A stretch of DNA of 64,000 bases from an uncultured Pelagibacteraceae bacterium (GCA_902584225.1 CACHYX010000002.1:1-64000); one strand, 5' to 3'. Shown: positions 38,956 through 49,519, counted from the stretch's first letter. Program-made: numbers and translations. Notes: generated by a model from the sequence alone, not told the origin.

Positions 38956-40911
38956 TTAATTGAAATTTATTGGATCAACATCAACTGAAAGTTTTATTCC
39001 TTTTGGTATATTAAATCTTTTAAGAGCCATTTTTAAGTTTTTCTGAGCCGAAATATTCTTTGCAGATCTTAATAAGATCCTATTCCTGTAATTCCCTCTT
39101 ACTTTATAAATCGGAGCGTTTACTGGTCCGAGAATTTTGACTTTAAGGTGTTTTTTTAAAAATTCTGACAATTCAAATGATGCCTGGTCGGATTTTTTGC
39201 TATTTTGAGCACTAACTATTATCGATATAAATCTTTCAAAAGGAGGTAATAAATTCTTTTCCCTCAGAATTAATTCTTTATCCAAAAAAATATAAGGATC
39301 AGGATTTACGATTTGTGATATGTAATCTGAGTTTAAATTCATTGTTTGAAAATAAACAGTCGAAGGCTTTCCTTCTCGACCGGCTCTGCCTGATAGTTGA
39401 TGGTAAAGCTGTACAGTTTTTTCAGCACTCCTTAAATCGTAACCTCTAGAAGAATAATCAATATCCAATACAATAATACAGTTCAGATTAGGAAAATGAA
39501 AACCTTTTGAAATCAGTTGAGTACCAATTAAAATATTAATCTTATTATCTATTATCTCTTGGATTTTTGAAGACGAGTCCTTTTTATTCATGGTGTCACT
39601 TGAGAAAATTAAAGTGTTTTTGTCAGGAAAAATCTTTTTAATTTCCTCAAGTATTTTTTCCACACCTGGACCACTAAAGCTAAAATCACATTTAGTATCT
39701 TTTGAAGAGCAATCTCGTTCCATTTCAGTGGAATAACCACAATAATGACATAAAACTTTATTTCTTATCTTATGATAAACAAGATTAATTGAACAAAAAG
39801 GACAGTCAAAAGTTTTTAAACAATTTTTACATAATACAAATGGCGAGTAACCTCTTCTATTTACAAAAAATAAAACTTGATTATTCCTAGATAAATTATC
39901 TTTTACTTTTTCAATCAATTGCTCTGAAATAAATGTTACTTTTTTTTCACTTTTTTTTATTTTTATAATTTCATAATCTGGCAACTTTGCATCTCTAAAT
40001 CGCTCAGTTAACCTAGATGAATAAAACTTTTTTCCTTTAATATTTTTGTAAGTTTCTATAGATGGAACAGCAGATATCAAGTTGATAGGTATATTTTCAA
40101 ATGATGCTCTGGATATTGCCATATCTCTAGCATGATAGTTTACACCCTCGTCTTGTTTGTAGGATTGGTCGTGTTCTTCATCTATTGTAATAAGACCTAA
40201 CTTTTTAAAAGGTAAAAATAAAGCCGACCTAGCCCCTATGACAACTTTAATCTTTCCTGATTTCAAACCGCTCCAAATTATCTTTTTATTTTTCTTTGTA
40301 ACTGATGAATGCCAAATAGCTGGTTTAAAACCAAAAAAAGAAATGAAATTTTTTTCAAATTCTTTTGTGAGGCCAATTTCAGGGAGTAAAATCAAAGATT
40401 GATACCCTTCATTTAGTTTTTTTTTAATTGCATTAAAATAAACTATTGTTTTTCCTGAACCTGTGGTCCCTTGTAATACATGAACTCTAAAATTTTTATC
40501 CCCCTTTTCTATTTCTAATAAACTTTTTTTTTGCTGAATACTAAGACTATAATCTTTGGTTGGGTGTTTTTTATTAAACTGATCATAAGTGTCTGCTTTA
40601 TAATCTTCTTCTAAAGAATTATTTACTAAATGAAGCTTTAAAGCCATACCCTTTGGAACGATATTATAATCAGAAAACCAATTTAAAAATTTTATTGTTT
40701 TATTTTCTAAAGGATCTTTTGTAAATTTTTTAATTATATTTTTGATTTGAAATTTTTTTTTAGGCCCTTCCTCGAAATCATCCCAGATAATACCTATCAT
40801 TTTTTTTTTACCAAAAGGTACTTCTACATAGTCGCCAATTTTAAGTTTTTCTTTTGACGTGTATGTAAATGGGTGATCAAAAATGTTTGGTAATAGTACT
40901 GGTACTTTCAT
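38956..40911 (-). CDS. priA: Primosomal protein N' (replication restart helicase PriA)
   Basis: A 651-residue superfamily 2 helicase that reloads the replisome at stalled forks. It has the 3'-end-binding N-terminal domain (LPNIFDHPFTYTS), Walker A GTTGSGKT near residue 150 and the DEEHD Walker B (ITIDEEHDQSYKQ). Zinc cysteines sit between the helicase lobes (CKNCLKTFDCPFC, then CHYCGY), followed by GTQLISKGFHFPNL and QLSGRAGREGKPS. It is shorter than E. coli PriA (732) but comparable to alphaproteobacterial ones. It lies between the accessory egtD operon and atpH; whether those genes share its transcript is not clear. Confidence 0.97.
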   Translation of the reverse strand: MKVPVLLPNIFDHPFTYTSKEKLKIGDYVEVPFGKKKMIGIIWDDFEEGPKKKFQIKNIIKKFTKDPLENKTIKFLNWFSDYNIVPKGMALKLHLVNNSLEEDYKADTYDQFNKKHPTKDYSLSIQQKKSLLEIEKGDKNFRVHVLQGTTGSGKTIVYFNAIKKKLNEGYQSLILLPEIGLTKEFEKNFISFFGFKPAIWHSSVTKKNKKIIWSGLKSGKIKVVIGARSALFLPFKKLGLITIDEEHDQSYKQDEGVNYHARDMAISRASFENIPINLISAVPSIETYKNIKGKKFYSSRLTERFRDAKLPDYEIIKIKKSEKKVTFISEQLIEKVKDNLSRNNQVLFFVNRRGYSPFVLCKNCLKTFDCPFCSINLVYHKIRNKVLCHYCGYSTEMERDCSSKDTKCDFSFSGPGVEKILEEIKKIFPDKNTLIFSSDTMNKKDSSSKIQEIIDNKINILIGTQLISKGFHFPNLNCIIVLDIDYSSRGYDLRSAEKTVQLYHQLSGRAGREGKPSTVYFQTMNLNSDYISQIVNPDPYIFLDKELILREKNLLPPFERFISIIVSAQNSKKSDQASFELSEFLKKHLKVKILGPVNAPIYKVRGNYRNRILLRSAKNISAQKNLKMALKRFNIPKGIKLSVDVDPINFN

Positions 40912-41000
40912 TTCATTATGAAAAATTTAAAAGTGTATTGGTAATTTATTTACAACTCTATTTCTGTTGATATACAATAAATGTAAAGTAATATCTAGAC

Positions 41001-41924
41001 CTAAAGACCAAGATCAAGAAAATGCACACTAAAAAGTTTTTTATCATCAACCCAAGTTTTCTTAACTTTCCACCCGGCTTCATTTGCTAAATTTCTGAAA
41101 GATTTAATAGTGTATTTGTGAGAATTCTCAGTGTGAATCTCTTCATTTTTTTTAATTGAATATTTTGAGCCATTTATTCTGATATTATTATTTTTTTTTG
41201 CTTTTAGTCTCATCTCAATTCTTTTTTTTGATTTATTATAAATTGCTAAATGTTGATAGAAATTTAAGTTTATATTAGTACCTAATTCGGTATTCATTCT
41301 TTGTAAAATATTTTTATTAAATTTTGCAGTTACACCTTTTTTGTCATTGTAAGCAGAAATAAGAGTTGGAATATCTTTAATTAAGTCAGCACCAATGATA
41401 ATTTTTTTGGCTTTAAATTTCATTTTGAGCATTTTTAAAAATTTTACAGCATCCTTTTTCTCAAAGTTACCTATAGTTGACCCTGGAAAAAAAATAATTA
41501 TATTTTCTGATGAATTAATTTTAAAAGGTAATTTATCACTTCCTGAAAAATCATATCCTTTTGGAGTAATAGCTACTTTTGGGAATTTTTTTTTAAAACT
41601 TTGAGATATTTTTATTATATAATCTTCAGAGATATCTAGGGGTATATATTTTTTTGGCTTATCTAGGCTACTTAAAAAAATTTCTATTTTTTTGATATCT
41701 CCAGCGCCTGGTTCAATTAAAACCGCACCCTTGCCTATTTTATTAGCAATTTCAATTTTATTATCTTTCAAAATTTTTCTTTCTGTTCGTGCTGGGTAAT
41801 ATTCTTTCAATTTAGTAATTTGTTCAAAAAGTTTTGATCCTTTAAAGTCATAAAACCATTTAGAACTCAGCTTTTTATTTTTCTTGCTTAAACCAAAACT
41901 AACTTCTTGTAAAAATGATTTCAT
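41001..41924 (-). CDS. egtD: L-histidine N-alpha-methyltransferase (EgtD family)
   Basis: A 307-residue member of the EgtD family, which makes N-alpha-trimethylhistidine (hercynine) from histidine and three SAM. Nearly every active-site position known from mycobacterial EgtD can be placed: Tyr25 in SKWFYDFKGS, the SAM loop EPGAG (71-75), Asn153 in STIGNFEKKD, Tyr192 in SAYNDKKGVTAKFN, Met238 in KRIEMRL, and Glu266 and Ser268 in HTENSHKY. Hercynine is normally used by EgtB for ergothioneine, but no EgtB or OvoA is in the window. Instead the gene overlaps by four bases a second methyltransferase that itself overlaps a dioxygenase. It is as AT-rich and lysine-rich as the surrounding genome, unlike its two operon partners. 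Confidence 0.88.
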   Translation of the reverse strand: MKSFLQEVSFGLSKKNKKLSSKWFYDFKGSKLFEQITKLKEYYPARTERKILKDNKIEIANKIGKGAVLIEPGAGDIKKIEIFLSSLDKPKKYIPLDISEDYIIKISQSFKKKFPKVAITPKGYDFSGSDKLPFKINSSENIIIFFPGSTIGNFEKKDAVKFLKMLKMKFKAKKIIIGADLIKDIPTLISAYNDKKGVTAKFNKNILQRMNTELGTNINLNFYQHLAIYNKSKKRIEMRLKAKKNNNIRINGSKYSIKKNEEIHTENSHKYTIKSFRNLANEAGWKVKKTWVDDKKLFSVHFLDLGL

Positions 41925-42841
41925 TTTATGTTAGGGGTAACTAAAAGACGATTAATTGGCATTGAAAATCGCCCTTGTCTTTGAGAGTCAGTACTTTTTT
42001 TGGATATTGCTAAAAGTTCAGATAAACTTGTGATCATTAATTTTTTGTTCTCCGGCTTTAGGACAAATGCAGCGTAGAAAAATCCTGCTGTAATTTCAGC
42101 CACTTGAATAGCAGGTCCCTCCATAGATACAACATTTGTTTCGATAGTTACTTTTGCTTCTGGGAAAACTTTATGTATAAGATTACTTAGGCTTTCTGAT
42201 CCTCGTATTCTTGGATCACCTAAGTCAATCTCTCCATAATTAGGTATTTCTTTTTGTACATAACTATAAATTAAATCGTGTACCTCCTTATAATTAGGTG
42301 CTGAACTCATTGGCCCATCAACTAGCGCTACAAACCGACCTTCTGAAGTTAAAACTCGTCTGATTTCGTTTAACACTGGTAATATCGGGTCCATCAATGT
42401 TAAAGCCCAATGACACAAGACAATATCGATAGAATTATTATCTATTGTTGTCAATTTTTGTGCTTTTGACTCAATAAGATTGACTCCGCTGTCTATAAGG
42501 CGAGTCTTGGCTAATGCTAATTCTTCAGGACACATGTCTACACCTTTTAAACTTAAATTTTTATTGCGATCAAATAAGATTTTTAATAATGGCCCTGACC
42601 CACAGGCAAGATCTAATACTCGTAAACTTTCATTATTAGGTACAAGTTCAGCCAGCCATTCATAACTATTACGTCCAGTTTCATCACGACAAAAACTTGC
42701 GCACACTTCAGTAAATCCTGTATGTTCTTGATGTACAGTTCTTAAATGATCAACTAAAGCATTACTATCGGGATGTAGATTTTGAGAAAGACTGTCTGTC
42801 CAGGTCGAATTTAGTCCCTTGTGGTTGTTTGTATCTTTCAT
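41921..42841 (-). CDS. Class I SAM-dependent methyltransferase of unknown substrate
   Basis: A 306-residue methyltransferase. Motif I is DLACGSGPLL (77-86), the acidic motif II is GVDMCPEELALAKTRL, and DIVLCHWALTLMDP is the post-I region of type 11 methyltransferases. The C-terminal 90 residues have no motif I recognise. The N-terminal 50 residues (TVHQEHTGFTEVCASFCRDETGR) may form a substrate lid. It shares four-base overlaps with both the upstream dioxygenase and the downstream egtD, so all three are made together. Its base composition is clearly less AT-rich than its neighbours (about 38% G+C in a sampled line), suggesting recent acquisition. The substrate is unknown; an intermediate of an EgtD-linked pathway is plausible. 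Confidence 0.82.
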   Translation of the reverse strand: MKDTNNHKGLNSTWTDSLSQNLHPDSNALVDHLRTVHQEHTGFTEVCASFCRDETGRNSYEWLAELVPNNESLRVLDLACGSGPLLKILFDRNKNLSLKGVDMCPEELALAKTRLIDSGVNLIESKAQKLTTIDNNSIDIVLCHWALTLMDPILPVLNEIRRVLTSEGRFVALVDGPMSSAPNYKEVHDLIYSYVQKEIPNYGEIDLGDPRIRGSESLSNLIHKVFPEAKVTIETNVVSMEGPAIQVAEITAGFFYAAFVLKPENKKLMITSLSELLAISKKSTDSQRQGRFSMPINRLLVTPNIK

Positions 42842-43836
42842 GATTTATTTTTAACTGGCCAACAAATTGGGTTTAGTGGACTAGCTGCTACATCCCCTGG
42901 TTTGACATTGGGCATAAATTTCTGCCAGTCACCAGAAACCATCGTGGGACTATTAACTACTCTTGCTCCATCCCGGTAATAAGTATTGGCAAGAGCTACC
43001 CGGCTACGATTAGTACGGTTACGTGAAGCGGTATGAAAATTTAAATTATGATGAAAGCTAACTTCGCCTAGCTCAAAAGGAGTTTCATTTACGCTTACAT
43101 TATTTTTTGAAAATACATCTGATACCCCTCGGTCGTATCCAGTGCCAGTCTTTTCAAAGGTAACAGCATTGACTAATTTGTGGACATTGAGTGGATAGGC
43201 AAAAGAGAGTGGTCCCATTTCAAGTGGAGTTGGTTGTGCAGGCACCCAAGCGGTGACTACGTCATTAGTGTCGAGAGGAAAATGATGATCGTCAAAGTGC
43301 CAAGGAGTACGACCACAACCAGCTTGTTTGGCTAACACATTGTCATGGTAAAGTCTAACAGCTGATACTTCGAGAAGATTTGCTGAAATTTGTCCTAGAC
43401 GAGGTGATAATACGTAGGCGCGAAGCAATTTATTATCAGGCCAAATCATTTCAAGACTGAGGAATCGTTTATGTGCCCCTTTATCTGGATCAACTTTAAA
43501 CTCTTCTTTTAATAAATTAATTAATTCAGCTCGTAGTTTTAACACTGACCCGGGAGAGAAAACATTCTTAAGTTTTATGAAACCATTTTTTTTAAAAAAA
43601 TTAATTTGATCATCGGTCAAATGGTAGGGTTTAGCTAACTCCGAAATAACCTCATCATCAGTTGGTATTGAAATATCTGGTAAGGGATCAGTATTAATAA
43701 TTTCATCTTTTTTAACATCATTATCTGCTAAGCTAACATACCAGTCCCACCAGGCTTGATTGTCTTTGTCCCATGGTTTGCTGATATCGGTAGCATCAGA
43801 TATTTTAGAGTTAAAATTATTATTAGATTTTGTCAT
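42838..43836 (-). CDS. Phytanoyl-CoA dioxygenase (PhyH)-family Fe(II)/2-oxoglutarate oxygenase
   Basis: A 332-residue oxygenase with a double-stranded beta-helix core. The iron triad appears as H180 and D182 (WHFDDHHF) and a distal His, most likely H268 in LNFHTASRN, with R279 (NRSRVAL) placed to bind 2-oxoglutarate. Family members hydroxylate small molecules; examples are ectoine hydroxylase and phytanoyl-CoA hydroxylase. The first 65 residues are an extension rich in Asp and Trp with no recognised domain. It is the first gene of a three-gene operon, overlapping the methyltransferase by four bases. Two sampled 60-base lines reach about 47-52% G+C against about 30% around it, so horizontal transfer is likely. 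The substrate is unknown. Confidence 0.85.
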   Translation of the reverse strand: MTKSNNNFNSKISDATDISKPWDKDNQAWWDWYVSLADNDVKKDEIINTDPLPDISIPTDDEVISELAKPYHLTDDQINFFKKNGFIKLKNVFSPGSVLKLRAELINLLKEEFKVDPDKGAHKRFLSLEMIWPDNKLLRAYVLSPRLGQISANLLEVSAVRLYHDNVLAKQAGCGRTPWHFDDHHFPLDTNDVVTAWVPAQPTPLEMGPLSFAYPLNVHKLVNAVTFEKTGTGYDRGVSDVFSKNNVSVNETPFELGEVSFHHNLNFHTASRNRTNRSRVALANTYYRDGARVVNSPTMVSGDWQKFMPNVKPGDVAASPLNPICWPVKNKS

Positions 43837-43903
43837 TAAAGGTATCTTATGGTTTTATTTTAAATTAATAAGGGCGCGTTTTGACATAAGGTTATTTGAG
43901 ATT

Positions 43904-45304
43904 TTAAGAGTGTATTTGTCTTTTTTCAACAGATAAAGCTGCCTCTTTTATTGCCTCAGAAAACGTTGGATGAGCATGACACGTTCGTGCGATATCCTCA
44001 GAGCTTGCTCCAAATTCCATTGCAACTGCCATTTCTGCGATCATTTCTCCTACATGAGGCCCTATCATATGTACTCCTAAAACTTTATCAGTATCTTTAT
44101 CGGCTAAGATTTTTACGAATCCTTCAGGCTCGTCAATTGCTTTAGCTCTTGAGTTAGCCATAAAAGGAAACTTTCCAATTTTATAAGACTTGTTTTTTTC
44201 TTTTAATTGTTCTTCTGTCAAACCTATACTTGCTACCTCAGGAGTTGTGTATATTACCCCAGGAATTAAATCGTAGTTTACATGACCAGATTGACCTGCA
44301 ATTATTTCTGCAACTGCAATCCCTTCCTCCTCTGCTTTGTGGGCTAACATTGGCCCGTCAATTACATCTCCAATGGCGTAAATATTTTTTGCTGAAGTTT
44401 GAAATTTTTTGTCAATTTTAATCCTTCCTTTTTCATCAGATTTTACTCCTGCAGAACTCAAATTTAAATTGGATGTAAACGGTTTTCTTCCAATTGATAT
44501 TAGAGCTACGTCACAATTAAAATCTTTACTATCTCCATTCTTATCTGACGTTGAAATATGTACCCCATTTTTAGTTTTTTTAATGCTAGTTACTTTCCTA
44601 TTTAAATGAAATTTTATATTTTGTTTTTTCAATATTTTCATAAACTCTTCAGAAATTTCTCTATCCATCCCAGGAGTGATGTGATCTAAAAATTCAATTA
44701 CATTGACTTCAGCCCCTAGTCTAGACCAGACAGAGCCCATTTCTAAACCTATGTAACCCCCGCCAACGACAACTAGACTTTTTGGAACTTCTTTTAAAGA
44801 TAGGGCGCCTGTCGAAGAGACGATTGTTTTTTCATCAAATTCTACGTTGGGCATAGGCATTGCCTCAGATCCAGTTGCAATAATAATGTTTTTTGCCTCA
44901 ATTTCTCTTTTTTTACCATCTTCGTCTTTTACTAATATTTTCTTCTCAGAAATAAAACTACCAAAACCTTTTAAGTAAGTTACCTTGTTTTTTTTGAAAA
45001 GAAATTCAACGCCCTTAGTCAAGATTGAAACTGCTTTATCCTTATTTTTCATCATCTTATCTAAATTGAGTTTTACATCTCCTGTCTCAATTCCAAGTTT
45101 AGAGAAGTTTTTAGCTTTTTTAAAATTTTCAGATAAATTTAATAAGCTTTTTGAGGGAATACATCCAATGTTTAAGCAGGTTCCACCCAAGGTACCTCTG
45201 GCTTCTATACAAGCAGTTTTTTGACCTAATTGAGCTAATCTTATAGCGCAAACATATCCACCTGGTCCGCCACCAATAACTACCGAGTCAAATTTTTCTG
45301 TCAT
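43904..45304 (-). CDS. lpdA: Dihydrolipoamide dehydrogenase (E3)
   Basis: The FAD enzyme that re-oxidises dihydrolipoamide in 2-oxoacid dehydrogenase complexes, 466 residues. The FAD-binding start is VVIGGGPGGYVCAIRLAQLG, the redox-active disulfide is in GGTCLNIGCIPSKSLL (about 41-56), the NAD-binding loop is VVVGGGYIGLEMGSVWSRLG, and the C-terminal active-site His-Glu is in CHAHPTFSEAIKEAA. It lies three bases after sucB, so this copy serves 2-oxoglutarate dehydrogenase. Confidence 0.97.
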   Translation of the reverse strand: MTEKFDSVVIGGGPGGYVCAIRLAQLGQKTACIEARGTLGGTCLNIGCIPSKSLLNLSENFKKAKNFSKLGIETGDVKLNLDKMMKNKDKAVSILTKGVEFLFKKNKVTYLKGFGSFISEKKILVKDEDGKKREIEAKNIIIATGSEAMPMPNVEFDEKTIVSSTGALSLKEVPKSLVVVGGGYIGLEMGSVWSRLGAEVNVIEFLDHITPGMDREISEEFMKILKKQNIKFHLNRKVTSIKKTKNGVHISTSDKNGDSKDFNCDVALISIGRKPFTSNLNLSSAGVKSDEKGRIKIDKKFQTSAKNIYAIGDVIDGPMLAHKAEEEGIAVAEIIAGQSGHVNYDLIPGVIYTTPEVASIGLTEEQLKEKNKSYKIGKFPFMANSRAKAIDEPEGFVKILADKDTDKVLGVHMIGPHVGEMIAEMAVAMEFGASSEDIARTCHAHPTFSEAIKEAALSVEKRQIHS

Positions 45305-45307
45305 AAA

Positions 45308-46630
45308 TTATAAATTTAAAAACAATCTTCTTGGATCTTCCAAGTTATCTTTTGTATTTTTTAGAAAAGATACTGCCTCTTTCCCATCAATTATTCTGTG
45401 ATCATATGATAAAGCTATATACATTATTGGTCTGATTTTAATTTCACCATTTACCACATGCGGCCTTTCTACAATATTGTGCATCCCTAAAACCCCGGAT
45501 TGAGGTAAATTTAAAATTGGAGTTGATAACATTGATCCATAGACACCACCATTGCTTATAGTGAATGTCCCACCCTGAAGATCGTCAATTGTAATTTTTC
45601 CATCTCTTGCTTTATCAGATAACTCTTTGATCTTCTTTTCTATGTCTGCAAAAGACATTTCATCTGCATTTTTTAAAACTGGAACCACAAGACCTTTTTC
45701 AGTACCTACTGCAAAACTTATGTTATAGTAGTTCTTATAAATTATATTCTCTCCCTCGATTTCAGCGTTAATTGCTGGAAAAAGTTTTAGACTTTCAATG
45801 CAAGCTTTAACAAAAAAGGACATAAAACCTAGTTTTATGCCAAACCTATCTTGAAAATCACTTTGATTTTCTTTTCTCATGTCAATTATACCGCTCATAT
45901 CAACTTCATTAAAAGTTGTAAGCATTGCTGCGTTATCTTGAGCTTGTTTAAGTCTTTTAGCAATTGTAAGTCTTAGCCTTGTCATTTTTATTTTTTCTTC
46001 TTGGCCAAATTTTATTTTCCGCTCAGAAGGTCCAGGTTTAACGTTCATTAAACTTAATAGATCAGCTTTTGAAACTCTTCCACCCCTGCCTGTTCCTTGA
46101 ATTTTTTTTAAATCAATTTTATTATCTGCAGCAATCTTTCTCACAGCAGGGGAAACAGACACATCCTTTGTTTTTTTAAATTTCTCTTTTTTAGGAGGTA
46201 CTTCTTCTACAAGGATTAATGGTTCTTCCTTACTTGTATTTTCATCAGGTTCTGAAATTTTTTCTTCCTTATCGAACAGTTTTGTTTCAATTTCTTTTGT
46301 CTCAACTTCTTTTTTTAAACTAATGATATTATCTTCGTTATGTACTAGTTTCTCTTCTTTAGTTTCATCCTCAGTTTCATCTTTTTTTGTGCTTCCTCCG
46401 ATTATTGATCCAAGAACAGCTCCTACCTCAACCGTTGAGCCATTTTGAGCATTTATTTCGCTTAATACTCCATCTGAGGGGGATGGAACCTCTAAATTTA
46501 CTTTATCAGTTTCAAGTTCAACAACAGGTTCATCGGCTTCGACACTATCACCTTTATTTTTTAACCATTTAGCTACAGTTGCCTCTGTTATACTTTCTCC
46601 TAAAACTGGAACTACAATTTTGTCTGACAT
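45308..46630 (-). CDS. sucB: Dihydrolipoyllysine-residue succinyltransferase (E2 of 2-oxoglutarate dehydrogenase)
   Basis: A 440-residue E2. The lipoyl domain has the modified lysine in [15 protein letters not shown] (about 39-53). A charged flexible linker rich in Glu and Lys follows (about 85-155), then the peripheral subunit-binding domain ([27 protein letters not shown]) and the catalytic domain with the HxxxD motif in [12 protein letters not shown]. It overlaps sucA by one base and precedes lpd. Confidence 0.97.
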   Translation of the reverse strand: MSDKIVVPVLGESITEATVAKWLKNKGDSVEADEPVVELETDKVNLEVPSPSDGVLSEINAQNGSTVEVGAVLGSIIGGSTKKDETEDETKEEKLVHNEDNIISLKKEVETKEIETKLFDKEEKISEPDENTSKEEPLILVEEVPPKKEKFKKTKDVSVSPAVRKIAADNKIDLKKIQGTGRGGRVSKADLLSLMNVKPGPSERKIKFGQEEKIKMTRLRLTIAKRLKQAQDNAAMLTTFNEVDMSGIIDMRKENQSDFQDRFGIKLGFMSFFVKACIESLKLFPAINAEIEGENIIYKNYYNISFAVGTEKGLVVPVLKNADEMSFADIEKKIKELSDKARDGKITIDDLQGGTFTISNGGVYGSMLSTPILNLPQSGVLGMHNIVERPHVVNGEIKIRPIMYIALSYDHRIIDGKEAVSFLKNTKDNLEDPRRLFLNL

Positions 46631-49488
46631 TATTCTAAAATTTTATCTATAATTTCTTTTTGTTGTTTTGCATGTCTTTTCGCATATCCAGTAGCTGGCG
46701 AAGCTGCAGGATTTCTGCCAATAAACTTTAATTTCTTTTTAACCTCTAAATTATCTAAAGTCCATTGAATATAATCTCTTACTGAAAACCAAGCACCCAT
46801 ATTTTTTGGTTCTTCTTGGCACCAAATAAATTTAGCATATTCAGCATATGGTTTAATAGCTTTTGTCAAAGACCTTACTGGGAAAGGATAAAGTTGTTCT
46901 ATTCTTATAAAAACAACATCGTCAATTTTCTCTTTTTCTCTCGCAGCCAAAAGATCAAAATATATTTTTCCAGAGCAAAGAATGACTTTTCTTATCTTTT
47001 TTGGTTTTTTTAATTCAATTAATTTGTTCTTTTTATTTAAGGCTTGATCCTCTAAAACTCTATGAAATGAATTATTTTTATCAAAGTCCTCTATATTTGA
47101 AACACAGTATTTGTTTCTCAACAAAGATTTTGGAGTCATTATAACAAGTGGCTTTCTGAATTCTCTGTGAATCTGTCTTCTAAGAGCATGAAAATAATTT
47201 GCTGGAGTTGAACAATTAAGCACTTGCATATTTTCTTGAGCACAAAGTTGCAAAAATCTTTCAAGTCTTGCTGAAGAGTGTTCAGGCCCTTGTCCCTCAT
47301 AACCATGGGGAAGCAATAGAACTAATCCTGAGGCTCTAAACCATTTTCTCTCTCCAGAGGCAATGAATTGATCAATTACAACTTGAGCACCGTTTGCAAA
47401 ATCTCCAAATTGTGCCTCCCAAATCGTTAAAGTTTCTGGTTCTACTAAGCTATATCCATACTCAAATCCAAGCACTGCTAATTCAGATAAAAAACTATCT
47501 ACAATTTCAAATTTTTTCTGTTTTGTAGATACATGATCTAACGGCACGTATCTTGAGTTATCTATTTGATTTCGTAAAACTGAGTGTCTTTGACTAAATG
47601 TACCACGACCACTATCTTGGCCAACTAATCTCACAGGAAATCCTTCTTCGAGTAATGTTGCAAATGCTAGTGTTTCTGCATTAGCCCAATCAATATTTTT
47701 TTCATCTTGTATACACTTATCTCTATTTTCAAAAACTTTTTGTATAGTTTTATGAATATTGAGCCCTGGTTTTAAAAAGTTTATTTTTGCAGAGAGTTTT
47801 TTTAATTTCGTCGTATCAACCCCTGTCTGTCCTCTTTTATCCTTACCTTTCTTTGGTTGATATCTTGACCAGGTCCCTTCAAACCAATTCAGTTTTGGTT
47901 TGTAATCATTTGCAGTTTTAAATTGATCATCCAAAAGTTTTTTAAAGTCGTTTACTTTATTTTTGAATTGATCTTCAGTTATACTGTTATTTTTAATAAG
48001 TTTTTTCCCATATATATTTAAAGTAGATGGATGTGATCTTATTTTTTTGTACATTAAAGGCTGAGTAAAAGATGGTTCATCTCCTTCATTATGACCGAAT
48101 CTTCTGTAGCAAATCATGTCAATTACAACATCTTTGTTAAATTTTTGTCTAAACTCAATTGCGATTTTAGCACAATGAACAACTGCCTCTGGATCATCTC
48201 CATTGCAATGAAGAATGGGAGCCTCTACAATTTTTCCTAAATCAGACGGGTACGGGCTTGATCTAGCAAACTTTGGACTAGTGGTAAAACCAATTTGGTT
48301 ATTTACAATTATATGAATTGTTCCACCTGTGTTGTGACCTTTTAAACCTGACATCGCAAAACATTCAGCTACAACTCCTTGCCCTGCAAATGCTGCATCC
48401 CCGTGAATAAGTAAAGGTATTACTTTTTTTCTTTCTGTGTCTTTATGAAAATATTGTTTTGCTCTAGTTTGACCAAGAACTACAGGGTTAACTGCTTCTA
48501 AATGAGAAGGGTTGTCTGTAAGACTAACATGTACAGAGTTTCCATCAAAAGTTCTATCTGATGAAGCACCTAAATGATATTTTACATCACCTGTAGAGTC
48601 CTCGCTTGAAGAAGCAAATTCACCAGCAAATTCGTTAAAAATTCTTTTATAAGACTTTTGAAGAACATTTGCTAAAACATTTAATCTACCTCTATGTGAC
48701 ATTCCAATTTTAATTTCTTTTACTCCTAACTGGCCTCCACGTTTAATAATTTGTTCTAGTGCTGGAATTAAAGACTCTGCACCATCAAGACCAAATCTTT
48801 TCGTACCAACATATTTTTTTGCTAAAAATTTTTCAAAACCTTCAGCTTGAATAATCTTATTTAATATTGCGTCTTTTCCTTTTTCAGTAAAATTAATTTG
48901 GTTCTCATCTTTTTCCATTTTTTCTCTAAACCAAACTTTCTCCGTTGGATTTGTTATATGCATATATTCAGCACCTATTGATGAGCAATATACTTTTCTT
49001 AATTTTGTGATGATTTCATTTATTGAAGCATAACCCACATCCATATATGAATTAAGATAGATTTTTCTGTCAAAGTCCTCAGTTTTAAAACCATAGTCAT
49101 TTGGATGTAATTCATAAAGATATTCTCTTTTCATTAAACCAAGAGGATCAAGGTTTGCTATAAGGTGGCCTCTGATTCTATATGCCCTTATCAATGCGAT
49201 TGCTTTAATAGAATCTATTTTCTCCCTTTCAGAACCATTTAGATTTTCCTCAAGTCTTTTGTTTTTTTTTGGATCTATCGATATCTTTTTTGGACTCCAT
49301 GAAGGGCCTGATATTTCTTTTGAAACTGAATTTAAATCTTCATTTAAATCACTAAAGTATTTTTTCCAACTATCTGGTAATTTTGGGTCATTCTCTATAA
49401 ATCTTACATACATTTCCTCTATGAACTGGCTGTTAGATTTATTAAGAAAAGACTGTTGCTTAAATTCTAAGTTTTTTGAAGAGCTCAT
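46630..49488 (-). CDS. sucA: 2-oxoglutarate dehydrogenase E1 component
   Basis: Thiamine diphosphate-dependent decarboxylase of the TCA cycle, 952 residues. The N-terminal E2-docking peptide ([24 protein letters not shown]), [30 protein letters not shown], the ThDP/Mg motif region [29 protein letters not shown] and [20 protein letters not shown] are all in order. It has a normal length and no sign of damage. It is transcribed with sucCD upstream and sucB-lpd downstream. Confidence 0.98.
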   Translation of the reverse strand: MSSSKNLEFKQQSFLNKSNSQFIEEMYVRFIENDPKLPDSWKKYFSDLNEDLNSVSKEISGPSWSPKKISIDPKKNKRLEENLNGSEREKIDSIKAIALIRAYRIRGHLIANLDPLGLMKREYLYELHPNDYGFKTEDFDRKIYLNSYMDVGYASINEIITKLRKVYCSSIGAEYMHITNPTEKVWFREKMEKDENQINFTEKGKDAILNKIIQAEGFEKFLAKKYVGTKRFGLDGAESLIPALEQIIKRGGQLGVKEIKIGMSHRGRLNVLANVLQKSYKRIFNEFAGEFASSSEDSTGDVKYHLGASSDRTFDGNSVHVSLTDNPSHLEAVNPVVLGQTRAKQYFHKDTERKKVIPLLIHGDAAFAGQGVVAECFAMSGLKGHNTGGTIHIIVNNQIGFTTSPKFARSSPYPSDLGKIVEAPILHCNGDDPEAVVHCAKIAIEFRQKFNKDVVIDMICYRRFGHNEGDEPSFTQPLMYKKIRSHPSTLNIYGKKLIKNNSITEDQFKNKVNDFKKLLDDQFKTANDYKPKLNWFEGTWSRYQPKKGKDKRGQTGVDTTKLKKLSAKINFLKPGLNIHKTIQKVFENRDKCIQDEKNIDWANAETLAFATLLEEGFPVRLVGQDSGRGTFSQRHSVLRNQIDNSRYVPLDHVSTKQKKFEIVDSFLSELAVLGFEYGYSLVEPETLTIWEAQFGDFANGAQVVIDQFIASGERKWFRASGLVLLLPHGYEGQGPEHSSARLERFLQLCAQENMQVLNCSTPANYFHALRRQIHREFRKPLVIMTPKSLLRNKYCVSNIEDFDKNNSFHRVLEDQALNKKNKLIELKKPKKIRKVILCSGKIYFDLLAAREKEKIDDVVFIRIEQLYPFPVRSLTKAIKPYAEYAKFIWCQEEPKNMGAWFSVRDYIQWTLDNLEVKKKLKFIGRNPAASPATGYAKRHAKQQKEIIDKILE

Positions 49489-49519
49489 TTACGATTATTA
49501 TAGTATTAACATTAAAATA

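Noticed and set aside
40912-41000. Gap between egtD and priA checked for attachment sites or transposon ends that could explain the accessory operon.
   Set aside because: No direct repeats, tRNA fragment or inverted ends are visible; the mode of acquisition remains unknown.
43881-43886. Perfect TTGACA on the plus strand between the dioxygenase gene and lpd.
   Set aside because: It would drive antisense transcription into lpd and has no good -10 box; treated as chance.
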